Source: Candidatus Tectimicrobiota bacterium
GTDB lineage: Bacteria > UBA8248 > JACPRG01
Reading direction: 5' to 3'
Length of the DNA stretch: 20,415 nt
Assembly (NCBI GenBank): GCA_016190025.1
Contig: JACPRG010000045.1
Location: forward strand, 1 to 20,415
Part shown: positions 1 through 5,392 of the stretch, piece by piece
Position numbering within the stretch: the first letter of the stretch is position 1
Layout of the letters: the number at the start of each line of letters is the position of its first letter
Notes under the pieces: generated by a model
The model's input: only the letters and a program-made list of their open reading frames with translations
Database searches by the model: none
What the model was told of the DNA's origin: nothing
Position numbers and translations under genes: made by a program

Positions 1-216
1 GGTGAAGGGCTCCCGGCCGGGGAAGCCCAGGTCCTCCACGTAATCCAGGTCCGCGACGTGCTCGGGCGTGTAGAGCCGCTCGACGCGGATCTGGGACTCC
101 GTCCGGAACTCCTCGCGGGACTCCGGCTGCCGCTCCAGGGCCTCGCGGAGGACCTTCTCCTCCCACTCCCGGCGGGCGGCTCCGATGTCTGCTCTCAGTT
201 TCCCGGTTGTTCCCAC
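1..216 (-). CDS. Methylmalonyl-CoA mutase large subunit, N-terminal 72 codons (runs off the window edge)
   Basis: The minus-strand frame from a GTG at 216 reads through to base 1 without a stop. It starts with a charged helix (REWEEKVLREALER) and continues with RLYTPEHVADLDYVEDLGFP and then GREPFT. The RLYTP...DLDYLEDLGFPG..PFTRG pattern is the well-known N-terminus of methylmalonyl/acyl-CoA mutase large subunits. These B12 enzymes interconvert (R)-methylmalonyl-CoA and succinyl-CoA in the cytoplasm, in propionate or branched-chain catabolism. The substrate-specific TIM barrel lies outside the window, so a related mutase (isobutyryl-CoA or ethylmalonyl-CoA type) is not excluded. The start is uncertain: no strong Shine-Dalgarno precedes the GTG, and the frame stays open into kdsC. 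It begins 28 nt after the kdsC stop on the same strand, so co-transcription with the Kdo genes is likely although the pathways are unrelated. Confidence 0.85.
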   Translation of the reverse strand, partial: MGTTGKLRADIGAARREWEEKVLREALERQPESREEFRTESQIRVERLYTPEHVADLDYVEDLGFPGREPFT

Positions 217-244
217 GGTCGATCGCCCGACGGCCGGCGGCCCC

Positions 245-775
245 TCAGAGACCGTAGCGGGCCTGAAGGGCCCGGTCCCACCTGTCCTGGGCGCGCAGGA
301 TGAACTCGATGGCCTCCCGGACCGCCCCATGCCCGCCCGGACGGATGGTCACGCGGACGGCGGCGGCCAGGACCTCCGACGCTGCGTCGGCCACGGCCAT
401 GGGTAAGCCGACCCGCCGCAGGACGGACAGGTCGATCACGTCGTCCGCCAGGTAGGCCACCTCCTCGTCGGCCAGGCCGTACTTCCCCTTCAGCTCTTCG
501 TAGGCCACCAGCTTGTTCTGGAGGTTCTCGTACACGTCCTTCACGCCCAGCTCCTCGGCGCGGCTCCGCATGGCGGGCGAGCCCTTGCCGCTGACGAAGG
601 CCACCTTCAGGCCCGCGTCCAGGGCGACCGAGACGCCGGTCCCGTCCCGGACGTCGAACCTTCGCAGGGGGGCGCCGTCCGCCCCCAGGTAAATCCCCCG
701 GTCCGTCTGCACCCCGTCCACGTCCAACAGGAGCAGACGGATCTTCCGGGCGCGGTCCTGAGCGCTGATTCCCAT
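245..775 (-). CDS. kdsC: 3-deoxy-D-manno-octulosonate-8-phosphate phosphatase (KdsC, HAD family)
   Basis: Removes the phosphate from Kdo-8-phosphate to give Kdo, the sugar that links lipid A to the LPS core; cytoplasmic. The 176-residue length is typical of the minimal, cap-less C0 HAD phosphatases that act as tetramers. Visible motifs are the nucleophile loop LLLLDVDGVQTD (Asp18 and acid/base Asp20), motif II FVSGKGS (around residues 60-66, with Lys where Arg is common) and the Mg-binding motif YLADDVIDLSVL (around 108-118), followed by the C-terminal GGHGAVREAIEFIL typical of KdsC. DVDGVQTD carries Gln where most family members have Leu. The ATG at 775 abuts the TAA of kdsD (776-778) with no spacer, so the two are almost certainly translationally coupled. 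Functional assignment is firm from the motifs and the kdsD neighbour. Confidence 0.95.
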   Translation of the reverse strand: MGISAQDRARKIRLLLLDVDGVQTDRGIYLGADGAPLRRFDVRDGTGVSVALDAGLKVAFVSGKGSPAMRSRAEELGVKDVYENLQNKLVAYEELKGKYGLADEEVAYLADDVIDLSVLRRVGLPMAVADAASEVLAAAVRVTIRPGGHGAVREAIEFILRAQDRWDRALQARYGL

Positions 776-1735
776 TTACACGATCCCCGCCTTCAAGATG
801 TCATGGAGGTGGACGATGCCCGTGGCCCGGAGGCCGCCGTCCGTCGTGACCAGGGAGGTGATGCTGTGCTTTTCCATCACCCGAAGGGCCTCGGCCGCGA
901 GGGCGCTCTCGCCGATGACCTTGGGGTTTCGGGTCATGATCTCCTCGGCGCGGGTTTTCAGGACGTTCTCGTGCCGCTCGATGGCGCGCCGCAGGTCTCC
1001 ATCGGTGATGACGCCAGCCAGCCTCCCCTCCGGGTCCGCCACCGTGGTGACCCCGAGGCGCTTGGAGGAGATCTCATAGATCACGTCCTGGAAGGGGGCG
1101 CCGAGGCTCACGACGGGAATCTCCTCGCCCACGTGCATCAGGTCCCTCACCTGGAGGAGAAGGCGTTTTCCCAGGCTCCCCCCCGGATGGTAGACGGCGA
1201 AGTCTTCCGGGCGGACCCCCTTCTTCTCCAGCAGGGCCATGGCCAGGGCGTCCCCCATGGCCATGGCGGCCGCCGTGCTGGAGGTGGGGACCAGATCCAG
1301 GGGGCAGGCCTCCTCCGCCACGCTCACGTCCAGAGCAATGTCGCTCCAGCGGGCCAGGGAGGAACTCAGGTTGCCGGTGAGGCTGATGAGACGGATGTCC
1401 AGGCGGCGGACCGTGGCGATCAGCCTCAACAGCTCTTCCGTCTCGCCGCTGCTCGAGAGCGCGACGACGATGTCCCCCCGGACCACCACCCCCGCGTCGC
1501 CGTGGGCCCCTTCCGCCGGGTGGAGGAAAAGCGCCGGGACGCCGATGCTCGCCAGGGTGGAGGCGAATTTCCGCCCCACGAGCCCCGACTTTCCCATCCC
1601 GCTGACAACGACCCGTCCTTTGCACTCCAGGATGAGATCGACGGCCCGGCAGAAGCTCTCTCCGAGCCGCGGAACGAGGTCGGAGATGGCCCGCGCCTCG
1701 GTCTCCAGCACCCTTTTGGCCAAATCCAGCACCAT
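776..1735 (-). CDS. kdsD: D-arabinose-5-phosphate isomerase (KdsD/KpsF; SIS plus two CBS domains)
   Basis: Converts ribulose-5-phosphate to arabinose-5-phosphate, the committed precursor for Kdo. The 319-residue protein has an N-terminal SIS sugar-isomerase domain (about residues 1-190) with GKGRVVVSGMGKSG-type start, LHPAEGAHGDAG and the phosphate-binding SSSGETEE (94-101), then a tandem CBS pair (about 200-319: VRDLMHVGEEIPVV..., EIMTRNPKVI...). This architecture and length match KdsD/KpsF. The frame is open upstream, but I chose the ATG at 1735 because homologues begin just before the first SIS helix, a GAGGG lies 8 nt upstream, and a promoter-like pair sits directly in front. It is followed without spacing by kdsC, the third step of the Kdo pathway. 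Confidence 0.95.
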   Translation of the reverse strand: MVLDLAKRVLETEARAISDLVPRLGESFCRAVDLILECKGRVVVSGMGKSGLVGRKFASTLASIGVPALFLHPAEGAHGDAGVVVRGDIVVALSSSGETEELLRLIATVRRLDIRLISLTGNLSSSLARWSDIALDVSVAEEACPLDLVPTSSTAAAMAMGDALAMALLEKKGVRPEDFAVYHPGGSLGKRLLLQVRDLMHVGEEIPVVSLGAPFQDVIYEISSKRLGVTTVADPEGRLAGVITDGDLRRAIERHENVLKTRAEEIMTRNPKVIGESALAAEALRVMEKHSITSLVTTDGGLRATGIVHLHDILKAGIV

Positions 1736-1763
1736 GGAAGCGCCCTCGCGGTTGACCCAAGCG

Positions 1764-1792
1764 AAATTACCAGCAATCCAAAGGGTTGTCCA
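1764..1792 (-). promoter_or_regulatory. Probable sigma-70 promoter for kdsD-kdsC
   Basis: On the minus strand TGGACA (1792-1787) is separated by exactly 17 nt from TAATTT (1769-1764), which is preceded by a TG at the extended -10 position. The -10 hexamer alone is a poor match (3 of 6), so the call rests on spacing, the extended -10 and location 28 nt upstream of the kdsD ATG. The -35 hexamer is the same TGGACA seen in front of the pyruvate dehydrogenase genes. If correct, kdsD can be transcribed independently of the coiled-coil gene upstream. Confidence 0.45.
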
Positions 1793-1884
1793 TGCCGGGA
1801 AAAAGTGCCCGAGAGGCCCGAGGTGTGGCGAGGGACGGCCTTTGCGGGGGCGGTCTCTCGCCCCTCGCGCGCGGCGGGGGACCA

Positions 1885-2442
1885 TCAGTCCGGGGCGGAT
1901 TCGGCCTCGGGGGAAGAGAGAGCCCGGGACAACTCCTCGCCGTTCACGAGCCGCATCTCGGCCATCAGCTCGGAGTACACAGAGAGCGGAAGCCCCCTGG
2001 TCTCCAGGGCCTTGCGCCGCTGGTCGCAAAAGGCCTGAAACTCTCCCAGCAGGGTGTGGCGGAAGTGTTCGAGGTCCTCCTGGACACCCGCCAGCTTGCT
2101 CTTGAATCCCTCGAATTGCTCCTGAAGAGCGAGAGAGCCACTTTCCCGCGCGGAGCGGACCGCCGAGGATTCCTCCTCCAGGAACCGGCCCCAGGCCTCC
2201 TGGGTCCGCGCGACGAGGTCGCAGGCGAACACCCGGAACTTTTCCTTCTCGGCCGCCACCTCGGCCTTCAAGCCGCCGATGAGGCGCTCCTTCTCCTCCA
2301 GTTCCCGCTCCCGGTCCTCAAGGCGGCGCGTCTGGTCTTCCAGTTGGCGTCTTTGGACGCGGAACAGGTAATAGGCGGCGGCGGGCAGGACGATGAGCAG
2401 CGCGATGCTCTCAAGAACACCCTTCATCAGGGTCCAGTCCAT
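1885..2442 (-). CDS. Hypothetical membrane-anchored coiled-coil protein
   Basis: I do not recognise a family. The 185-residue product has one N-terminal hydrophobic segment (about residues 8-27, LESIALLIVLPAAAYYLF) followed by a strongly heptad-like, charged stretch (about 30-75, rich in Leu-Glu-Asp-Arg) and a second helical region (about 105-150) predicted to be mostly alpha-helical. The short N-terminus and the Arg-rich stretch after the segment suggest a single-pass inner-membrane anchor with a cytoplasmic helical tail, in the style of RmuC- or YhcB-like proteins, although no family signature is visible. The ATG at 2442 has only a weak GGAA upstream; Met6 (2427) is an alternative. It ends 149 nt before kdsD on the same strand, so a link to envelope biogenesis is possible but unproven. 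Confidence 0.7.
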   Translation of the reverse strand: MDWTLMKGVLESIALLIVLPAAAYYLFRVQRRQLEDQTRRLEDRERELEEKERLIGGLKAEVAAEKEKFRVFACDLVARTQEAWGRFLEEESSAVRSARESGSLALQEQFEGFKSKLAGVQEDLEHFRHTLLGEFQAFCDQRRKALETRGLPLSVYSELMAEMRLVNGEELSRALSSPEAESAPD

Positions 2443-2482
2443 GGCTTACAGTTCCAAGGGCCTCAAACTCCGGGAGAATTCG

Positions 2483-2516
2483 AGGTCACAGACCTCAAGC
2501 GGTCACCGACCTCAAG
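2483..2516 (+). repeat. Tandem pair of the 17-bp dyad repeat, plus orientation
   Basis: AGGTCACAGACCTCAAG (2483-2499) is followed at exactly 17 nt by CGGTCACCGACCTCAAG (2500-2516), two mismatches apart. Each unit contains the near-perfect dyad AGGTC-ACA-GACCT and a CAAG tail. The first copy extends to GAGGTC-ACA-GACCTC, a perfect 6-bp inverted repeat. Confidence 0.9.
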
Positions 2517-2580
2517 CGGGAACGAGAGGGCTCCAGGACCAACACCATCATACGCGGAAAGCGCGGGAGGATTCAAGCCG

Positions 2581-2632
2581 GATCTCCGCTTGAAGTCTGT
2601 GACCTCTCGGCCCAAGGGCCTCGCTCAGATCG
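2581..2632 (-). repeat. Hairpin repeat (second copy at 10892-10930) carrying an embedded 17-bp unit
   Basis: The ends GATCTCCGCT (2581-2590) and CGGCCC..GGGCCTCGCTCAGATCG (2608-2632) match the element at 10892-10930 except for two or three loop bases. Between them lie exactly 17 extra bases (2591-2607). The extra segment creates a minus-strand copy of the dyad unit, CTTGAAGTCTGTGACCT (2589-2605), one mismatch from the consensus. The strand is given for the 17-bp unit. Confidence 0.85.
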
Positions 2633-2641
2633 TGGCCGCAC

Positions 2642-2658
2642 CTTGAGGTCTGTGACCT
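2642..2658 (-). repeat. 17-bp dyad repeat, minus orientation, just upstream of the trp promoter
   Basis: CTTGAGGTCTGTGACCT is a perfect reverse complement of the unit at 2483-2499. Its right edge lies 28 bp before the -35 hexamer at 2687. That position would suit an upstream operator, but the same unit also occurs where there is no promoter. Confidence 0.9.
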
Positions 2659-2686
2659 CCGGTCCTGGGACATCCGGCCCGGACAA

Positions 2687-2715
2687 TTGACACGGCGGTG
2701 CGGAACTCGTATAAA
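2687..2715 (+). promoter_or_regulatory. Consensus sigma-70 promoter of the trp leader and trpE
   Basis: TTGACA (2687-2692, perfect) and TATAAA (2710-2715, 5 of 6) are separated by the ideal 17 nt. Transcription should start near 2722, giving a leader of about 190 nt before trpE. This is the best-matched promoter in the window and points directly at the attenuator. Confidence 0.88.
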
Positions 2716-2753
2716 GTGGCAAGCGGATGAATCCAAGAGGGGGCGTTTCATTG

Positions 2754-2819
2754 ATGTGGGCCGCGGGCGTTCGGGATGGGTGGTGGCGCGAGGGGGGAGG
2801 AGGAGCGCCCGCAGGCTGA
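2754..2819 (+). CDS. trpL: trp operon leader peptide (21 residues, three Trp codons)
   Basis: A short frame follows the consensus promoter and precedes a terminator in front of trpE. From ATG 2754 it encodes 21 residues with Trp at positions 2, 10 and 11 (TGG TGG at 2781-2786) and ends at TGA 2817-2819. Three Trp in 21 residues, two of them adjacent, is the hallmark of a Trp-sensing leader peptide: a ribosome starved of charged tRNA-Trp would stall at 2781-2786. A purine-rich GAGGGGG (2737-2743) lies 10 nt before ATG 2754 and 7 nt before an in-frame TTG (2751). An in-frame ATG at 2727 would give 30 residues but lies only about 5 nt from the predicted transcript start, so I prefer 2754. The peptide itself is expected to have no function beyond being translated. 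Confidence 0.85.
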   Translation: MWAAGVRDGWWREGGGGAPAG

Positions 2820-2876
2820 TCGACTTCTGGGACGTATTCGAAGGCCGCGGGCGACAAAGCCCGCGGCCTTTTTTTT
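2763..2876 (+). promoter_or_regulatory. trp attenuator: mutually exclusive leader RNA segments 1-4
   Basis: Segment 1, GCGGGCG (2763-2769), lies inside the leader frame before the Trp pair. Segment 2, CGCCCGC (2806-2812), lies at its end, just before the stop. Segment 3, GCGGGCG (2847-2853), is the left side of the terminator and segment 4 is its right arm (2859-2870). Segment 2 can pair with 1 (7 bp) or with 3; the 2:3 pairing extends by three further pairs past one bulged A (2814-2816 with 2844-2846). Segments 1 and 3 share the identical 11-mer GGCCGCGGGCG (2759-2769 and 2843-2853). By the established E. coli trp logic, a ribosome stalled at 2781-2786 covers segment 1, freeing 2 to sequester 3 and prevent termination; a ribosome reaching the stop covers 2 and lets 3:4 terminate. 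Confidence 0.85.
2841..2876 (+). terminator. Rho-independent terminator (trp attenuator 3:4 hairpin)
   Basis: A perfect 12-bp stem, AAGGCCGCGGGC (2841-2852) with GCCCGCGGCCTT (2859-2870), has the 6-nt loop GACAAA. Eight consecutive Ts (2869-2876) include the last stem pairs. It ends 34 nt before the trpE ATG and follows the leader peptide, so it acts as the conditional stop before trpE and not as the end of another gene. Confidence 0.95.
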
Positions 2877-2910
2877 GGCCTCCATTTGCGTCTGGAAAAC
2901 CGAGGGAACC

Positions 2911-4431
2911 ATGTACACCCCGACCTTCGAGGATTTCAAAAAAAAGGCCCGGCAGGGAAACCTGATCCCCGTTTACCGAGAGATCCTGGCCGACCTGGAA
3001 ACCCCCGTCTCGGCCTTTCTGAAGATCGCGGCGGGAGAAAACGCCTTTCTCCTGGAAAGCGTGGAAGGCGGCGAGAAATGGGCCCGGTACTGCTTTCTGG
3101 GCGCCGACCCCTCGGTCGTCCTGAGAACCAAGGGGAAGACCATCACCATCGAGCGGAACGGGAAAACCGAAACCCGGCGGGCGGAGGGAGATCCCCTGGA
3201 CGCCCTCAAGGCCCTCATGGCCGACTACCGGCCGGTCCCCGTGGAGGGCTTGCCCCGCTTTTACGGGGGCGCGGTCGGGTATCTCGCCTATGACATGGTC
3301 CGGTTCTTCGAGCGGCTGCCGGAGATGACTGTGGACGACCTGGGCTTGCCGGACGCCCAGTTCATGATCACCGACGCCCTCCTGATATTCGACAACGTCG
3401 CCCAGAAGATCAAGGTGGTCGCCAACGTCCATTTGAAAGACTTGAAAGACACGGGGCACGCGGGGCTGAGGGGAGCTTACGACGGCGCCGTCGCCCGCAT
3501 CGAGGAGCTCATCGGACGCCTGGGCCGGCCTCTGTCCCGGCAAGGCGGAGCCCGACGGGGGACGTCCGGCCCTCCGCCTGAGGAGCGGCCTCCCGAGTGG
3601 ACGTCCAACTTCAAGGAGAGGGCCTCGTTCGAGGCGGCCGTGGCCGAGGCCCGCGAGAAGGTCCTGGCGGGGGAGGTCATCCAGGTGGTCCTGGCGCAGC
3701 GGCTGAGCGCGCCCGTCCCCGTGGACCCGTTCGACGTCTACCGCGCCCTCCGGACGGTGAACCCCTCGCCCTACATGTTCTTTCTGAAGCTCGGCGGCCT
3801 CAAGCTCGTGGGCTCCTCGCCGGAAGTCCTCGTCCGCCTGGAGGGAAAGCAGGTGGAGGTGCGCCCCATCGCCGGCACCCGACGACGGGGGGCGACAGAG
3901 GAGGAAGACCGGGCGCTGGAGCGGGACCTCCTCTCGGACGAAAAAGAGCGCGCCGAGCACATCATGCTGGTCGACCTGGGACGCAACGACGTAGGCCGGG
4001 TCGCCGAGCGGGGAACGGTGAAAGTCAACGAGCTGATGGTCATTGAGCGCTACTCCCACGTCATGCACATCGTCAGCAACGTGCGCGGCCGCCTCGCCCC
4101 GGGAAAAGACGCCTACGACGTCCTGCGGGCCTGCTTCCCGGCGGGGACGGTCTCCGGCGCGCCCAAGGTCCGGGCCATGGAGATCATCGAGGAGCAGGAA
4201 CCCACCCGCCGGGGGCCCTACGCAGGGGCGGTAGGCTATTTCTCGTTCTCGGGGAACATGGACACCTGCATCGCCATCCGGACCCTGGTCATGAAGGACA
4301 ATCAGGCGTACCTGGGGGTGGGCGCGGGCATCGTGGCGGACTCGGTCCCCGAGCGGGAGTACGAGGAGACGATGAACAAGGGCCGGGCGCTTTTGCGCGC
4401 GGTGGAGCTGGCCGCCCAGGGATTGCGGTAG
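2911..4431 (+). CDS. trpE: Anthranilate synthase component I (TrpE)
   Basis: Forms anthranilate from chorismate using ammonia supplied by TrpG, the first committed step of tryptophan synthesis. The 506-residue length is normal. The N-terminal domain carries the Trp feedback-binding motif LLES (47-50). The C-terminal chorismate-binding domain (about 230-500) shows IQVVLAQRL, SPYMFFLK, LVGSSPEVLVR, RPIAGTRRRG, DLGRNDVGRV, the ACFPAGTVSGAPK loop and a GAGIVADSVPEREYEET terminus. These favour TrpE over PabB or isochorismate synthases. ATG 2911 has GAGGG upstream and matches the conserved N-terminus. Expression is doubly controlled: by attenuation in the leader and, by family knowledge, by Trp binding to the enzyme. 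No trpG or other trp gene follows here; the next gene is on the opposite strand, so trpE is alone. Confidence 0.97.
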   Translation: MYTPTFEDFKKKARQGNLIPVYREILADLETPVSAFLKIAAGENAFLLESVEGGEKWARYCFLGADPSVVLRTKGKTITIERNGKTETRRAEGDPLDALKALMADYRPVPVEGLPRFYGGAVGYLAYDMVRFFERLPEMTVDDLGLPDAQFMITDALLIFDNVAQKIKVVANVHLKDLKDTGHAGLRGAYDGAVARIEELIGRLGRPLSRQGGARRGTSGPPPEERPPEWTSNFKERASFEAAVAEAREKVLAGEVIQVVLAQRLSAPVPVDPFDVYRALRTVNPSPYMFFLKLGGLKLVGSSPEVLVRLEGKQVEVRPIAGTRRRGATEEEDRALERDLLSDEKERAEHIMLVDLGRNDVGRVAERGTVKVNELMVIERYSHVMHIVSNVRGRLAPGKDAYDVLRACFPAGTVSGAPKVRAMEIIEEQEPTRRGPYAGAVGYFSFSGNMDTCIAIRTLVMKDNQAYLGVGAGIVADSVPEREYEETMNKGRALLRAVELAAQGLR

Positions 4432-4450
4432 GAAACGCCAGGGGCGTTTT
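4431..4450 (+). terminator. Possible weak terminator overlapping the trpE stop
   Basis: AAACGCC (4433-4439) pairs with GGCGTTT (4443-4449) around a 3-nt loop and ends in four Ts. The stem starts immediately after the TAG. The stem is short and the T run brief, so efficiency would be modest, but trpE is followed by an opposing gene and needs an end point here. Confidence 0.4.
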
Positions 4451-4518
4451 CGTGAGGGGCGGCGGAGAGACGGGCGGGAGCGAAGGAGGGATAGTTCGTG
4501 ATTTTGGGGGGCCGGTCT

Positions 4519-4808
4519 TCAAGAAACGTCCCCCGGCGGATTCGCCCGGCCTTCTCCCTTCAAGGCATCGAGGACCTGCCTGCGAACCTGTTCTTTGAGC
4601 TCCTTGTCCTGAAACACGATCACGTCGCGCCGCCCCCCCGGGAGGAGAGCGTCGGGTAGGCGAGATACCACCCGCCCTTTTCCGTCTCGATGACCTGGAT
4701 TCCCCGCAAGAGGAGCTCCCCGTCCAGATCCACTTCGGCGTACGCGCGGACCATGCCGCCGGAAATGGGGGCCTCGAAGGGGGTGCCGCGCACGGAGGTG
4801 ACCTTCAT
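4519..4808 (-). pseudogene. SpoVG-family protein, frame interrupted at a run of seven G
   Basis: From ATG 4808 the product begins MKVTSVRGTPFEAP, then GMVRAYAEVDLDGELLLRGIQVI and KGGWYLAYPTLSSR, the conserved core of SpoVG (MEVTDVRLR...[20 protein letters not shown]...GLFVAMPS). SpoVG proteins are small dimeric nucleic-acid-binding regulators. The written frame then runs into TGA at 4620-4622 after 63 residues. The frame one base away reads RRDVIVFQDKELKEQVRRQV plus LDALKGEG to a TGA at 4519-4521, exactly the expected SpoVG C-terminus. The switch falls in a homopolymer (C7 on the plus strand, 4633-4639; G7 in the mRNA). One extra G gives a normal 96-residue protein. Sequencing or assembly error, true mutation, phase variation and slippage are all possible. 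The start has no clear Shine-Dalgarno; an upstream in-frame extension to 4922 is unlikely. Confidence 0.8.
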
Positions 4809-4859
4809 GGAAAACCGAACCGTCCTGGCTGACTTAGAAATGGAGGCCTTTTTGGCGGT

Positions 4860-4888
4860 ATCATAGACCAAGTCTTCCCTCCCGTCAG
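4860..4888 (-). promoter_or_regulatory. Probable sigma-70 promoter of the spoVG-like gene
   Basis: On the minus strand CTGACG (4888-4883) and TATGAT (4865-4860, 5 of 6) are spaced by 17 nt. The predicted start near 4853 would give a 45-nt leader before ATG 4808. It supports the short start at 4808 over the longer open frame, which would begin upstream of this promoter. Confidence 0.5.
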
Positions 4889-4920
4889 GGAGTCCCCACG
4901 CGCCGAAGCGGGTGAGTCCC

Positions 4921-5142
4921 ATGCGTTTTCTCCTCTACCTGGCCGCCGCGTACCTTCTCTGGATTGTCCTCGCCGCCGTCTTCCGCGCCCTCGTGAAAGG
5001 TGGCCGGACGCCCGGCCGGATCTCGGGCGAAGAGCTGGTCCCGTGCGCCCACTGCGGAACCTACGTCCCCCGCTCCGGCGTGGTGAGGCGCAAGGGGCGC
5101 GATTTTTGCGGCAAGGAATGTGCCGGGAGGTTCAAAGGGTGA
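4921..5142 (+). CDS. Small membrane-anchored zinc protein (PP0621-like)
   Basis: The 73-residue protein has an N-terminal hydrophobic segment (about residues 3-21) followed by a basic linker and a probable zinc knuckle with Cys42-x2-Cys45 (CAHCGTYVPRSG) and Cys63-x3-Cys67 (FCGKEC). The layout of membrane anchor plus CAHCG..PRS...G..FC matches the small PP0621-type proteins, whose function is unknown. ATG 4921 is preceded by GGGTGAG; a GTG at 4912 would add three residues. It is divergent from the spoVG-like gene (112-bp shared interval) and precedes the pyruvate dehydrogenase promoter, which begins 5 nt after its stop. Probably a real gene, with no specific role inferable. Confidence 0.72.
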   Translation: MRFLLYLAAAYLLWIVLAAVFRALVKGGRTPGRISGEELVPCAHCGTYVPRSGVVRRKGRDFCGKECAGRFKG

Positions 5143-5147
5143 CCCGG

Positions 5148-5176
5148 TGGACAGATCCGGCCCGGAATTCTATATT
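5148..5176 (+). promoter_or_regulatory. Probable sigma-70 promoter of the pyruvate dehydrogenase operon
   Basis: TGGACA (5148-5153, 5 of 6) and TATATT (5171-5176, 5 of 6) are spaced by 17 nt within the only AT-rich patch of the region. The start near 5183 would give an untranslated leader of about 210 nt. A small dyad CCTGT-9 nt-ACAGG (5204-5222) lies in the early transcribed region and could be an operator, though its arms are only 5 bp. Confidence 0.65.
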
Positions 5177-5392
5177 TACTAATTTGTTTTACTCAAATGG
5201 CGCCCTGTTGCAATCTGACAGGACTTCCTGGACGGTTGCACGTTCCCCGAAGGGACAAGGAGGGGGGAAAGCGGTTCCGGACGCCGGGAGGCCGCGCCCC
5301 GGCGGACCCCGGCATCCGTGAGAAGCGCCGACTTGCATTCGCGGTTCGGCGCGCGGGCGCTGGGTTGTTCGAGCGGAGTGGGGGGAGAGGTG

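Larger units (their letters stand above)
2443..2686. other. Non-coding interval carrying 17-bp dyad repeats upstream of the trp promoter
   Basis: No gene is supported here. The interval lies between the divergent coiled-coil gene and the trp promoter. It holds four copies of a 17-bp dyad unit (two direct on the plus strand, two on the minus strand), one hairpin repeat that recurs at 10892-10930, and an 8-bp inverted pair CCAGGACC (about 2535) / GGTCCTGG (about 2661) that could close the whole block into a cruciform or long hairpin. I saw no convincing promoter for the coiled-coil gene. Confidence 0.7.

Noticed and set aside
803..2038. A 411-codon plus-strand frame across kdsD
   Set aside because: It is antisense to kdsD, whose SIS and CBS motifs are clear; the translation is low-complexity with no recognisable domain.
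2483..2658. Possible CRISPR array formed by the 17-bp repeats
   Set aside because: The units are too short, are directly abutting or irregularly spaced, occur in both orientations, have no uniform spacers, and no cas gene is present.
2727..2819. A 30-residue version of the trp leader peptide starting at ATG 2727
   Set aside because: That ATG would lie only about 5 nt from the predicted transcript start with no ribosome-binding site, whereas GAGGGGG precedes TTG 2751/ATG 2754. Not excluded if the transcript starts earlier.
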